A stretch of DNA of 64,000 nt from Candidatus Dadabacteria bacterium CSP1-2 (GCA_001443445.1 LDXN01000004.1:1-64000), one strand, 5' to 3'. Shown: positions 1-9,887, counted from the stretch's first letter. Notes: generated by a model from the sequence alone, not told the origin. A program made the numbers and translations.

Positions 1-248
1 CCCACCAACATAAAAGAATTTTTGAAAAAATATGTTTTCATATTATTTCTCCGCACATATCTCTTTCAATTTTACAAAATATGGCTATATAGTATACATA
101 ACAATGTGAATAATATATTAAGTTTTGTTTTAGTATTTTAAGCAGGATTAATTATTGAAAAAGTCTAATATTTCGTTAAAATTTGGAATTGGATATTTTT
201 TGATATTCGTGTAGTCTGTAATTTCAGAATGTAAGAGGTTTATATGTT

Positions 249-701
249 ATGAAACTGGATAAAATTGAAATGGAGCACCGCGTTGAAAATTTCATTATGC
301 AATGCCGAGAGTTAAGAATTAAAGTCACGCCGCAGAGGATTGCTATTTATAAGGAGCTTTCAAGTACTGGTGAGCATCCAAGCGCCGAGATCATATATAA
401 GAAGATAAAGAAATACTATCCTAATATTTCGCTTACGACTATTTACAGGACTTTAGAAACATTTGAGAAACTAGGAATAATATCAGTAGCAAATATACTT
501 CATGACGCCGCTCGTTATGATGCCAATTTAAATCCCCATCATCATTTAGTCTGTGTGGTTTGTAAAAGAGTAGAGGATTTTTATGACGATTCACTTTCGA
601 ATCTAACAATTCCTGAGGAGTCTTTAGATAACTACAAGGTCCTAGGTTATAGCATTCAGCTAAACGGTATCTGCAAGGAATGTCAAAAAAAGAAATCTTA
701 A
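249..701 (+). CDS. Fur family transcriptional regulator (PerR/Fur-like)
   Basis: Winged-helix region plus HHHLVCVVCKRVEDF and C-terminal CKEC motif typical of the Fur/PerR family. Confidence 0.93.
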   Translation: MKLDKIEMEHRVENFIMQCRELRIKVTPQRIAIYKELSSTGEHPSAEIIYKKIKKYYPNISLTTIYRTLETFEKLGIISVANILHDAARYDANLNPHHHLVCVVCKRVEDFYDDSLSNLTIPEESLDNYKVLGYSIQLNGICKECQKKKS

Positions 702-943
702 GGAAAACCCCTTCTTGACAGAATTTAGGAAACCGTTAAACTAAAACTTGAGAAATTTTTTTAGTTAATTTGGCTAGAATTGGTTAACCTCATATAGAGT
801 TGCAAGTTATATAGTTCATTCTAATCTCTCGAAATATCAAAATAAAACTATAAAAAATGAAGAATTGTGTGAAGATATATTGGATTGTGTGTAAGGCTAC
901 TAAATAATTATTGACTGAAAAGGGAGGCCCTTTCTGTTCTTTG

Positions 944-1794
944 ATGTTTAATCGATTATCAAATTTTGGATTCATAACAGCTCTTATTTACGCTTTTGTT
1001 TTTATAATAAATTTTTCATATGCCCATGCCATTTCAAATACAGCGGATGTAAAGGATATTGGGGTTACTGAAAGGCTAGGAGAGTACATACCGCTTGATC
1101 TTACCTTTAAAGATGAAGATGGGAATTCATTAAAACTTAGCGATTTATTTCAAGACGAGAAACCTGTAATATTAACCCCTGTATACTACGAATGCCCTAG
1201 ATTATGTGGCTTCATCTTGAACGGAGTTCTTGAAGTTGTTAACAATCTTAGTTCCATAACTCTAGGAAAGGATTTTAAAATAGTGAGTGTAAGTTTTAAC
1301 CCTGATGAGACACATAGCTTAGCAAAGGCTAAAGCTGATAATTACCACAAGGCATTAGAAAATCATCAATCCTCAGACAAAGACTGGCATTTTCTTACAG
1401 GTGATGGGGAAAACATAAGCAACTAACTGAAGCCGTAGGATTTAAATACAAAAAAGATGGAGAAGAATTTGCGCATTCATCAGTTTTAGTTGTTCTTACT
1501 CCTCGGGGAAAGATCTCACGTTATCTCTATGGAGTACAATACGAACCAAAGAACCTTAAGCTTTCACTTCTTGAAGCATCAGAGGGTGAGATAGGTTCTT
1601 CTAAGTTGCTAAATAAGGTTATGCTTTTTTGTTACGAATTTGATCCGGTTGGGAAAAGATACGCACTACAAGCCCTTAACGTTGTGAAAGTAGGAGGGGT
1701 AATAACGCTTTTATCCTTGGCCGGATTTTTGACATATTTGTGGAAAAAGGAAAAGAACAAAGCTCCAAATAGTCACGGAGGTTTAAAAAAGTAG
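944..1794 (+). pseudogene. SCO1/SenC copper chaperone, split by a -1 frameshift near 1417-1419
   Basis: ORF 944-1426 has signal peptide and YYECPRLC; the other frame continues QLTEAVGFKY...EEFAHSSVLVVLTPRG...YGVQYEPKNLKLSLLEAS to 1794. Confidence 0.85.
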
Positions 1795-1796
1795 AA

Positions 1797-2726
1797 ATGA
1801 ATTGGGTTCCTGAGGTAGCATCGAACCTTGCTAGTAAGGTGGATGCTGTTATATGGTTCATTACAGTAATATCACTTGTATTTTTTATTCTTATTTCGAT
1901 TTTTCTTGTTTATTTCGCAATTAGGTATAGAAGAAGACAGGAAAACGAAGAAACACCTTATATAACAGGCAGTCATGTTCTTGAAACGATATGGACTATA
2001 ATACCATCAATCCTCCTTATCGTGATTTTTGTTTATGGTTTTGTTGTTTACAAAGATATGAGGACGCCACCAGAGGATTCTCTAGAGGTAACTGTCATTG
2101 GAAGGCAATGGCTTTGGCAGTTTAAATATAATAATGGCAAGACGACGCTAAATGAACTATATATTCCAGAAGGAAGACCTATTAAGCTCGTTATGACATC
2201 TGAGGACGTTCTGCATAGCTTTTTTGTTCCAGCGTTTCGAGTAAAACAGGATCTTGTTGGAGGGATGTATACATATCTTTGGTTCACACCAACAAAGACT
2301 GGCACATATGAACTCTACTGTACTGAATATTGTGGAACTGGCCATTCAACGATGCTTGGTAAGGTTATCGTTATGAGCCCTCAAGAATATGAAAAATGGG
2401 AGAAGGGTGAAGAAGAAAAGGCTGTAGCAAGTTTACCACCCGCAGAACTCGGGAAACAGCTTTACACGCAGAGGGGATGCAATGCTTGCCACAGCATAGA
2501 TGGAAGCTCACTCGTAGGCCCTACATGGAAAGGGTTGTATGGACACGAGGTAGTTTTGCAAGATGGCACAAAGGTCACCGCAGATGAAAATTACATTCGA
2601 GAAGCTATCTTAGAACCTCAAGCAAAAATGGTAAAGGGATTTGGTCCAGTTATGCCATCATTTAAAGGTGTTATTAGTGATGATGAGATTTCAGACTTAA
2701 TTGCCTATATAAAGACCTTGAAATAA
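1797..2726 (+). CDS. coxB: Cytochrome c oxidase subunit II with fused C-terminal cytochrome c domain
   Basis: CuA motif YCTEYCGTGHSTM; heme-binding CNACH; two N-terminal TM segments. Confidence 0.96.
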   Translation: MNWVPEVASNLASKVDAVIWFITVISLVFFILISIFLVYFAIRYRRRQENEETPYITGSHVLETIWTIIPSILLIVIFVYGFVVYKDMRTPPEDSLEVTVIGRQWLWQFKYNNGKTTLNELYIPEGRPIKLVMTSEDVLHSFFVPAFRVKQDLVGGMYTYLWFTPTKTGTYELYCTEYCGTGHSTMLGKVIVMSPQEYEKWEKGEEEKAVASLPPAELGKQLYTQRGCNACHSIDGSSLVGPTWKGLYGHEVVLQDGTKVTADENYIREAILEPQAKMVKGFGPVMPSFKGVISDDEISDLIAYIKTLK

Positions 2727-2759
2727 GTTAATTAGTATAAAAAGCGGAGGTGTTTTCTC

Positions 2760-4364
2760 ATGGCAAATCACACTATTGCTGAGACTATAACAATTCCATA
2801 TCTGGAAGAAAAGGGTTTACTTTCTTGGCTTACTTCAACTGATCACAAGCGAATAAGCATCATGTATCTTTTATCCATTTCTACATTTTTCGTTCTAGCG
2901 GGTATCTCTGCCCTTCTTTTGAGATTTGAGCTTTTAATGCCTGGGAAAACCATTGTAGATGCACATACATACAATGTGCTCTTTACATTTCATGGAGCGG
3001 TGATGGTTTTTCTCTTTATCGTTCCAGGACTTGCTGCAAGCTTCGGTAATTTTCTTATTCCGCTTATGATAGGGGCAAGGGATGTGGCATTTCCACGCCT
3101 TAATCTTATGAGTTACTGGATTTATTTGTTAGGCGCGCTTATAATCCTCATTTCTCTTTCAAAACCTGCAGATACCGGCTGGACCTTCTACACGCCTTAT
3201 AGTATCAGGACCGGTACTGACGTTATTCTCCTTACTTTTGGAATTTTTGTACTGGGTTTTTCTTCTATTCTTACGGGACTTAACTTTATTGTAACTATCC
3301 ACAAGCTGAGAGCTCCGGGTATGACATGGCATCGCCTTCCTCTTTTTATATGGGCATCGTATGCAACAGCTATCCTTCAGGTTCTTGCTACCCCTGTTAT
3401 TGCTATTTCACTTCTTCTTCTTATTGCTGAGAGGGTTTTTGGAATTGGGTTCTTTGACCCTGCAAAGGGTGGAGACCCTATTTTATTCCAACACTTCTTT
3501 TGGTTCTATTCTCATCCGGCTGTCTATATCATGATCATTCCTGCTATGGGTGTGATATCCGAGGTGATACCGGTATTTTCCAGAAAACCGATCTTTGGTT
3601 ACAAAGCGATAGCCTATTCAAGCCTTGCAATAGCACTTATCAGTTTTTTCGTCTGGGCACACCACATGTTTGTGAGCGGTATGTCGGAAGTGGCAGCAAC
3701 TATCTTCTCTTTCCTGACTTTCCTCGTTGCGATTCCTACTGCAATTAAGGTTTTTAACTGGACAGCCACACTTTATAAAGGCTCAATAGACCTTAAATCC
3801 CCAATGCTTTATGCGCTCTCCTTTATTTTCCTTTTTACAATAGGTGGGCTTACGGGGGTTTTCCTTGGGGCTCTTGCTGCGGATGTGCATCTTCACGATA
3901 CCTACTTTGTAGTTGCTCACATGCATTATGTCATGATAGGTGGAACGATAATGGGTTTTTTTGCAGCGCTACACTTCTGGTACCCCAAGATGACTGGAAA
4001 GATGTTTAATGAAAAGGTTGCAAAGATCGCTTGGGCGTTTGTGTTTATAGGTTTCAATGTGACCTTCTTCCCTCAATTTATCTTAGGGACTCAAGGAATG
4101 CCAAGAAGGTACGCTGACTATCCACCACAGTTCCATTCGCTTAATGAACTTTCAAGTATTGGTTCATGGATTCTGGGTATTGGCATGTTTGTGATGGCTA
4201 TCAACCTATTACGTGGACTCTTCAACGGCGAAAAGGCGCCTCAGAATCCTTTCAATTCACTTTCTTTAGAATGGCAAGTTCCTTCGCCACCTCCCCATGA
4301 GAACTTTGAGGAGATACCTCATGTAACTGATTGGACATATGGATACGGAAAAAAGAGTGCATAG
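2760..4364 (+). CDS. coxA: Cytochrome c oxidase subunit I
   Basis: Haem-copper oxidase motifs [31 protein letters not shown]. Confidence 0.98.
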   Translation: MANHTIAETITIPYLEEKGLLSWLTSTDHKRISIMYLLSISTFFVLAGISALLLRFELLMPGKTIVDAHTYNVLFTFHGAVMVFLFIVPGLAASFGNFLIPLMIGARDVAFPRLNLMSYWIYLLGALIILISLSKPADTGWTFYTPYSIRTGTDVILLTFGIFVLGFSSILTGLNFIVTIHKLRAPGMTWHRLPLFIWASYATAILQVLATPVIAISLLLLIAERVFGIGFFDPAKGGDPILFQHFFWFYSHPAVYIMIIPAMGVISEVIPVFSRKPIFGYKAIAYSSLAIALISFFVWAHHMFVSGMSEVAATIFSFLTFLVAIPTAIKVFNWTATLYKGSIDLKSPMLYALSFIFLFTIGGLTGVFLGALAADVHLHDTYFVVAHMHYVMIGGTIMGFFAALHFWYPKMTGKMFNEKVAKIAWAFVFIGFNVTFFPQFILGTQGMPRRYADYPPQFHSLNELSSIGSWILGIGMFVMAINLLRGLFNGEKAPQNPFNSLSLEWQVPSPPPHENFEEIPHVTDWTYGYGKKSA

Positions 4365-4373
4365 GAGGACTTA

Positions 4374-4982
4374 ATGGAAGGAGTAGAGAAAATAGAGCAT
4401 GTTCACGGTCATCATGTAGACCCCGTAGTTGAGTATCAATCATTAAAGTTTGGGATGTGGCTTTTTATAGCCACAGAGCTTTTGCTTTTTGGAGGTCTTT
4501 TTGCAGCTTATACGATTTTTCGTGCTAAGTTCCCTGAGATGTTTGCAGAACAGCACCTTGAACTTAATAAAACGCTTGGTGCATTAAATACCGCGGTGCT
4601 AATCTTGAGCAGTTTGACTATGGCACTCGGCGTTACATCAATTCAAAGGGGAAAACCAAAACGTCTCGCCCTGTTTTTACTTCTAACCATTCTTTTGGGG
4701 CTTGCATTTGGTGTTAATAAGTACTTTGAGTACAGCGCTAAGTTTCACCACCACATATACCCTGGTACAAGCATCTTCTTTTCACTTTATTTTACGATGA
4801 CAGGGCTTCACATGCTACACGTTTTTGCAGGTATGGCCCTTCTTACGACTATGCTTGTACTTACTTTAAGGGGAAGGTTCTCTGATAAGTATTACACACC
4901 TGTAGAGGTAAGTGGTCTTTACTGGCACCTTGTAGACCTTATATGGATTTATCTATTCCCATTACTATATCTAATAGCTTAA
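4374..4982 (+). CDS. coxC: Cytochrome c oxidase subunit III
   Basis: Multi-TM; GLHMLHVFAGM and YWHLVDLIWIYLFPLLYL motifs. Confidence 0.95.
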   Translation: MEGVEKIEHVHGHHVDPVVEYQSLKFGMWLFIATELLLFGGLFAAYTIFRAKFPEMFAEQHLELNKTLGALNTAVLILSSLTMALGVTSIQRGKPKRLALFLLLTILLGLAFGVNKYFEYSAKFHHHIYPGTSIFFSLYFTMTGLHMLHVFAGMALLTTMLVLTLRGRFSDKYYTPVEVSGLYWHLVDLIWIYLFPLLYLIA

Positions 4983-4995
4983 ATGGAGGTTAATT

Positions 4996-5313
4996 ATGGA
5001 TACGAAAGCGCATGCAGATGAGACCATAAATCATATTACACCATATAGAATCTATGTTTTGGTATGGGTTACTCTTATGGTATTAACCGTTATTTCTGTT
5101 GGGGTTTCTTATTTCCATTTTGGAATCTTTAATATTGTGGTTGCACTTGCAGTTGCTTCAGTAAAGGCATCACTTGTAGCACTATATTTTATGCACCTTA
5201 AATATGAGGATAAAATCACGTGGGTATTTGCTCTCTATCCACTCGGGCTTCTTGCTCTTCTAATTGGTTTGAGTATAAGCGATGTCTTTTTTAGAGCTGT
5301 AGTCTCACCCTAA
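4996..5313 (+). CDS. Cytochrome c oxidase subunit IV family (CtaF/CoxD-like)
   Basis: ASVKASLVALYFMHLKYE motif; operon position. Confidence 0.9.
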   Translation: MDTKAHADETINHITPYRIYVLVWVTLMVLTVISVGVSYFHFGIFNIVVALAVASVKASLVALYFMHLKYEDKITWVFALYPLGLLALLIGLSISDVFFRAVVSP

Positions 5314-5319
5314 TTTTTT

Positions 5320-6174
5320 ATGCTAGGCAAAATCGCCGTTTCTCTTCTTTTTCTTCTCCTAGTATGGGGTAATATCGTTGCAGGCCTAAAAGTAGGACTT
5401 GCTTGTCCGGATTGGCCCCTTTGTCATGGTAAGGTTCTTCCTCCCTTTAGATGGGACATTTATATGGAGTTCATGCATCGTGTGATTGGGGCTATAACCT
5501 CAGTTTTTATCATACTGCTTACTTACAATAGATTTAGAAGTTACACAGGTGTTGCTAGATTAACTCCTATCCTCACTGTACTTCTCCTTTTATTCCAGAT
5601 AATCCTTGGAGGAGTTGTAGTTCTACTAAAACTCCCAGTTGATCTTACCACCTTTCATTTTTCGATTGCTCTTATTATTTTTTCTCTAACGTTCTATATG
5701 GCGTTCTTTAATGGTATGGAGAAGAAGCCAGTTTTTTCGATTGCTGATTATAGCGGTTTATTTTTCCTTATAGCCCTATTGGTTTTCACTCAAGCAGTTT
5801 TAGGAGCCTATGTGAGACATTCTGAGGCTGGGCTTGCCTGCCCGGACTTTCCAAAATGTTTAGGATACTGGGTCCCTCCAGAGCTTGTAGGAATCGTTCT
5901 AACACATTTTTCACACCGCTCTTTAGCGTATCTTATCTTCATTACTGTTGTGTTGCTCTATGCCTTTTCATATATAAACTCTGTGCTTAATTATAAACGC
6001 TCAAAAATTTTAATTTTAATTCTTTTTATTATTCTCCAAGTTATAGTAGGGATTAGCGTGATCCACTCTAAACTTTATTTCCTAGCAACTGCTCTTCACC
6101 TAGCGATTGCCCTTTTCATACTCTCCACAGTTCTCTATATATGGTTTCAAGTTATGGTGGAGAAACGTGTATAA
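5320..6174 (+). CDS. ctaA: Heme A synthase (CtaA/COX15)
   Basis: CPDWPLCHG...EFMHR and CPDFPKC...THFSHRS duplicated half motifs. Confidence 0.94.
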   Translation: MLGKIAVSLLFLLLVWGNIVAGLKVGLACPDWPLCHGKVLPPFRWDIYMEFMHRVIGAITSVFIILLTYNRFRSYTGVARLTPILTVLLLLFQIILGGVVVLLKLPVDLTTFHFSIALIIFSLTFYMAFFNGMEKKPVFSIADYSGLFFLIALLVFTQAVLGAYVRHSEAGLACPDFPKCLGYWVPPELVGIVLTHFSHRSLAYLIFITVVLLYAFSYINSVLNYKRSKILILILFIILQVIVGISVIHSKLYFLATALHLAIALFILSTVLYIWFQVMVEKRV

Positions 6175-6178
6175 TTGA

Positions 6179-6398
6179 TTGCGGATTTCGGAATTCGGAT
6201 TGCGGAATAAAAGATGTTTAATTAGCTACTAGTAGTTAAACTCCAATGACCAAGCATCAAATTCCAAACAAATCCAAAATTCCAATGTTTGGTACTTGGA
6301 ATTTAGAGCTTGGGGATTGTTTGTGATTTAGTGCTTGTCATTTGGAATTTGTAGTTTCATTCGTGGCTAATATGTAGGTGCCTCCGCAATCCACAATT
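6179..6398. repeat. ~220-bp imperfect inverted repeat between ctaA and ctaB
   Basis: attagctactagtagttaaactcc/atgaccaagcatcaaattccaaacaaatccaaaattcc matches, with indels, the reverse complement of the 3' half (attagccacgaatgaaactac/atgacaagcactaaatcacaaacaatcc...aaattcc). Confidence 0.8.
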
Positions 6399-7368
6399 GA
6401 AGGGAGGGCTAAAAATTATAGAAGAAACCAAGGTAGAGTCAGCCGAAAGGGCACCTAAGAAGATTCTCGTATCAACCCTTCTCCTTCTAAAACCTAGAAT
6501 TATACTCAGTGTTGCTTTTACTGGAATTGCAGGAATGGTGCTTGCCAATAAGGGGTTTCCATCTTCATACATAATTATTTTTGGTATTGTGTCTTTACTT
6601 TTGAGTGCTGCTGGGGCTGCGATTTTAAACAACATTCTTGATAAGCAAATAGATGTTTTGATGAAAAGGTTAGGTAGGCGCGTTGAAGCGCTAAAGATCG
6701 TTGGTGAAAGAACAGCCCTTTTTATTGCACTTTTATTCATAATAGTTTCGCTCTTTATCTCTTTTTATTTTCTTAATTTTGCAAATGGTGTTCTCATTGT
6801 CGCTGCTCTTCTAAGCTATACATTTCTTTATACGCTTTATCTAAAGCGCAGTTCTCCATATGGAACGATTCCCGGAGGTCTTCCGGGTGCCCTACCAGTG
6901 TTAATTGGATATTCAGCAGTAAAACCTAATTTAGGGATTGATGGGATAATCCTATTTCTTATCATGATTCTCTGGCAACCGCCACATTTTTGGGCGCTTG
7001 CTCAGAAATATAAGAATGATTATCAAAATGCTGGAGTGCCTGTTATGCCGGTTGCGCTTGGTACAAAATATACAAATATATTTATGCTACTCTATTCTCT
7101 ATCCCTTTTTCCTCTTTCTTTATCTTTATGGTTCTTAGGATATTGCTCTAGTTTATATGCAATAGTCGCTATTATAGTTGGTATTTATTTTGAATATGTA
7201 ATGATTAGAAGTGTTCTTACAAACTCCAGCTATGGAAAAGCATTTGGTGTTTCAATTTTATATATATTGGTACTTATGGCCTCTCTAATAATTGATGTTT
7301 CTTTAGGCTCAGCAAACACGGTTTTGCAATGTACTGAGATTTCTAGACCTCTAAAAACGATTCCTTAA
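6397..7368 (+). CDS. ctaB: Protoheme IX farnesyltransferase (heme O synthase)
   Basis: NNILDKQIDVLMKRLGRR (UbiA-type NDxxD-like) and LWQPPHFWALAQKYKNDY; TTG start. Confidence 0.95.
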   Translation: MKGGLKIIEETKVESAERAPKKILVSTLLLLKPRIILSVAFTGIAGMVLANKGFPSSYIIIFGIVSLLLSAAGAAILNNILDKQIDVLMKRLGRRVEALKIVGERTALFIALLFIIVSLFISFYFLNFANGVLIVAALLSYTFLYTLYLKRSSPYGTIPGGLPGALPVLIGYSAVKPNLGIDGIILFLIMILWQPPHFWALAQKYKNDYQNAGVPVMPVALGTKYTNIFMLLYSLSLFPLSLSLWFLGYCSSLYAIVAIIVGIYFEYVMIRSVLTNSSYGKAFGVSILYILVLMASLIIDVSLGSANTVLQCTEISRPLKTIP

Positions 7369-7536
7369 ACTCCCTTCCACAGGATCCCTAACCCAAATCC
7401 CGATTTACTCCTAAACGATTCAGTTACAAATTATTTTAAATCTAACTCATTTTATCCGTTGAGGAATGGGGTATGTATAATTGTATTTGATCCATTAAAT
7501 ATCTGTAGCAGTGAACATAACGTTCAATTAATGAAT

Positions 7537-7578
7537 TTGACAAATCATATTAATTATTATATGGTAATTATTACCGTT
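7537..7578 (+). promoter_or_regulatory. Promoter TTGACA-17-TATGGT overlapped by inverted repeat GGTAATtATTACC (Fur/PerR-like operator)
   Basis: TTGACA 7537-7542, TATGGT 7560-7565, tatatggtaattattaccgtt 7558-7578; architecture duplicated at 9521-9562. Confidence 0.75.
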
Positions 7579-7597
7579 TATAAGGAGGAATTAGAAA

Positions 7598-8077
7598 ATG
7601 AAAAGAAAGGGAGTTGAAATTATAGACTTAAACGTTAAAGAGTTAATCAAGGATCTAAATAAAGCATTAGCGGCGGAGGGGCTTGCTGCTTATCGCTATA
7701 AGTATCTTTCAAAGGTGGCATCAGGACTAAACTCAATTCATATCGTCGAGGAATTTGAAAAGATGTCTGAGGAAGAATGGAAACATATGGGGGCTTTTAT
7801 GGAAAGAATAGTTCAACTCGATGGCGAGCCAATTACGAATGCTTCGGATTGGGTTAAACATTCTTATTCCACTTATAAAGACCCTCCAAAAGATCCTTAC
7901 GATTTAGAAAAGATGATTAGAGATAGCCTAGAGACTGAAAGGGAAGCGATTGTTTTCTATAATAATCTATATAATAAGACACAGCATGCTGATCCCGTTA
8001 CAGCCGACTTGGTAATAAAAATTCTTGCTGATGAAGTTGAAGATGAAGATAAGCTTCTTAGACTCTTGAGTAAGTAG
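7598..8077 (+). CDS. Ferritin-like diiron protein
   Basis: Four-helix pattern with E...EE.KH and E.E...F...ADEVEDED carboxylate/His motifs. Confidence 0.8.
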   Translation: MKRKGVEIIDLNVKELIKDLNKALAAEGLAAYRYKYLSKVASGLNSIHIVEEFEKMSEEEWKHMGAFMERIVQLDGEPITNASDWVKHSYSTYKDPPKDPYDLEKMIRDSLETEREAIVFYNNLYNKTQHADPVTADLVIKILADEVEDEDKLLRLLSK

Positions 8078-8192
8078 ATATATGATTAGTAAATTTATCG
8101 AGTCATTCATTTTTCCTGAAAACTTGGTTATTCCTAGTAATGCCATTACCAAAAAGAAAAAGTTTCTAATGCCGCTATTAGGTACAAGGCTT

Positions 8193-8252
8193 AAGACCCG
8201 TTCGTCCTGAGCCCTACGGCATTGTGCTCAGGGCAGGCTTGTCGAAGGACGT
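8193..8252. repeat. Imperfect palindrome between convergent genes
   Basis: gttcgtcctgagccc...gctcagggcaggcttgtcgaaggac. Confidence 0.75.
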
Positions 8253-8344
8253 GTACAAGTGATTGTAAAAGGAGCGGGTACTATATTCGATCACTTAATA
8301 ATTCGAAAAGGTATAAAAAAGTAGCGACTGAGAAAGCAAAGACC

Positions 8345-8677
8345 TTACCCGCGAGGATACGGCAACCCGTATTCATCACGTTGGTTTTGCATCTCTTTTT
8401 TTTGGTGTGTCTTTATACATAGATTGGAGCGGGGTTTAGCGCTACATATTAGAACAAATCCTGCTTCCTTATCCTCTGGATAGTAACGAATGGCGTCAGA
8501 CTGATCTACCTCTCCATTAAGAAGCCTTGATGCGCATGTAAGACAAAACCCTTGTAAACACATGGATGGAAGGTTGTAGCCCGCCTCAAAGGCAGCGTCT
8601 AAGATATATTCATCCTCTCCAACTTCGAGGCGGACTTCACCCTCAGGTGTAATTAGTTTTACTTCATAGGTCTTCAC
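8345..8677 (-). CDS. [2Fe-2S] plant-type ferredoxin
   Basis: SMCLQGFCLTCASR...LICSAKP, C-x4-C-x2-C...C ligands. Confidence 0.9.
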   Translation of the reverse strand: MKTYEVKLITPEGEVRLEVGEDEYILDAAFEAGYNLPSMCLQGFCLTCASRLLNGEVDQSDAIRYYPEDKEAGFVLICSAKPRSNLCIKTHQKKEMQNQRDEYGLPYPRG

Positions 8678-8699
8678 TCAACTAAACCCTCAGATTATA

Positions 8700-9323
8700 T
8701 TAAGGGTTGTAGAATTGGCGGTTCTTGCTATATGGAGCCTCGCCCGGTTCGCCGCGTCTGAAGTGCCCGGATGGACGAATCTCTCCATCTCGCTCTTTGC
8801 TAAGAAGTTCAATGAACCATGCCTCATGCTCGGTTTCTTCCTGAAGTATTCGCGAAGCCATATCGTATGTGCGTGGATCTTTTCCAAATGTAAGGTCGCA
8901 GATTTCATTCCAGGTTCTAATTGCGCATCTCTCTGCTTCTAGTAGAATCTGCAGGATGCTTGTAGCGGTCGGATTTTCGGGCAAGTATGCATCCAGACAG
9001 GATGCCCTGTCTGCAAACTCTCGAATATCCCTTGGAAGGCCGCCACCGAGTTCATAGATTCTAGGGGTTATAAGTTCAAAATGGGCTCGATCCTCAAGGC
9101 GGGCGTCCTCACAAATTTCTTTATAGTCCTCATGTCCTGCAAGGTGCATACGAAGAATTGTGTAGTAGTAATAGGTTGTAAATTCAGCCCCTGCAGCATC
9201 AATTAGTTTTTCCCTTAATTGTTTGACATTTACACCACGGGCTTCGATTTGCTCAACTCCTACACGCTGAGTAACATCCCCTGGCTTTACTCTACCTTTC
9301 ATGTGCCGCTTTTCTTTAGCCAT
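8700..9323 (-). CDS. Dps-like ferritin superfamily protein (archaeal DPSL/thioferritin type)
   Basis: [58 protein letters not shown] motifs resembling archaeal DPSL proteins. Confidence 0.85.
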   Translation of the reverse strand: MAKEKRHMKGRVKPGDVTQRVGVEQIEARGVNVKQLREKLIDAAGAEFTTYYYYTILRMHLAGHEDYKEICEDARLEDRAHFELITPRIYELGGGLPRDIREFADRASCLDAYLPENPTATSILQILLEAERCAIRTWNEICDLTFGKDPRTYDMASRILQEETEHEAWFIELLSKERDGEIRPSGHFRRGEPGEAPYSKNRQFYNP

Positions 9324-9426
9324 GTTTTTGTGCCTCCTTATTTAGTTGTGGTTTTAGAAGTTATTATATTTGTTAGAGATAATTTGTAAATAGTAACCAT
9401 TATTAATTAGAAGAAAAATAAACATC

Positions 9427-9476
9427 TTGCCTGTCACAAAAAAGTGACTAAATTCATCATTAGTCACTTTAGGCAA
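9427..9476. repeat. Inverted repeat with three alternating GTCAC/GTGAC half-sites in divergent intergenic region
   Basis: aaagtgactaa (9441-9451) / ttagtcacttt (9460-9470) perfect 11 bp; additional GTCAC at 9433-9437; flanking TTGCCT/AGGCAA. Confidence 0.85.
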
Positions 9477-9520
9477 TTTTGTCTTTACGCGTGGAGTGTA
9501 TTTGGGATGAAAAATAGCCC

Positions 9521-9562
9521 TTGACAATTGTCGTATTAGGCTATATGGTAATCATTACCGTT
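9521..9562 (+). promoter_or_regulatory. Promoter TTGACA-17-TATGGT overlapped by GGTAATcATTACC operator
   Basis: TTGACA 9521-9526, TATGGT 9544-9549, tatatggtaatcattaccgtt 9542-9562; same layout as 7537-7578. Confidence 0.75.
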
Positions 9563-9590
9563 CAGATACGAACGGGCTATATTTGGAGAG

Positions 9591-9821
9591 ATGATGCAAG
9601 GGGTGAATGAAATGGCTCGTCGTGCAGTAAAGAAAAGAACTCGCTATCTTCATAGAATAAAAAGACCCTCTGCTTTTAGAACCCCAGGGGGAGAAATAAC
9701 TGAGTTGGATTTATTAAGACTCTCAGATAGAACGGGGTTAAGCTATCAAGAAATTCTAAGTATTTATGAATCTATGAAGAGTAGCAAACAAGCAAAACCG
9801 GTTAAAACTAGAAGGAAGTAA
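9591..9821 (+). CDS. Small basic protein of unknown function (likely start at 9612)
   Basis: MARRAVKKRTRYLHRIKRPSAF...; good SD (aagggg) and promoter immediately upstream. Confidence 0.7.
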   Translation: MMQGVNEMARRAVKKRTRYLHRIKRPSAFRTPGGEITELDLLRLSDRTGLSYQEILSIYESMKSSKQAKPVKTRRK

Positions 9822-9887
9822 TACCATTTCCATCTATTAAGTGTTCAAATTTTGTTTACTCATTTTAGGAGTATTTGATGGTTTGTC

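Noticed and set aside
6357-6740. 127-aa minus-strand ORF over the ctaA-ctaB hairpin
   Set aside because: Antisense to ctaB and arises in part from the palindrome; no motif.
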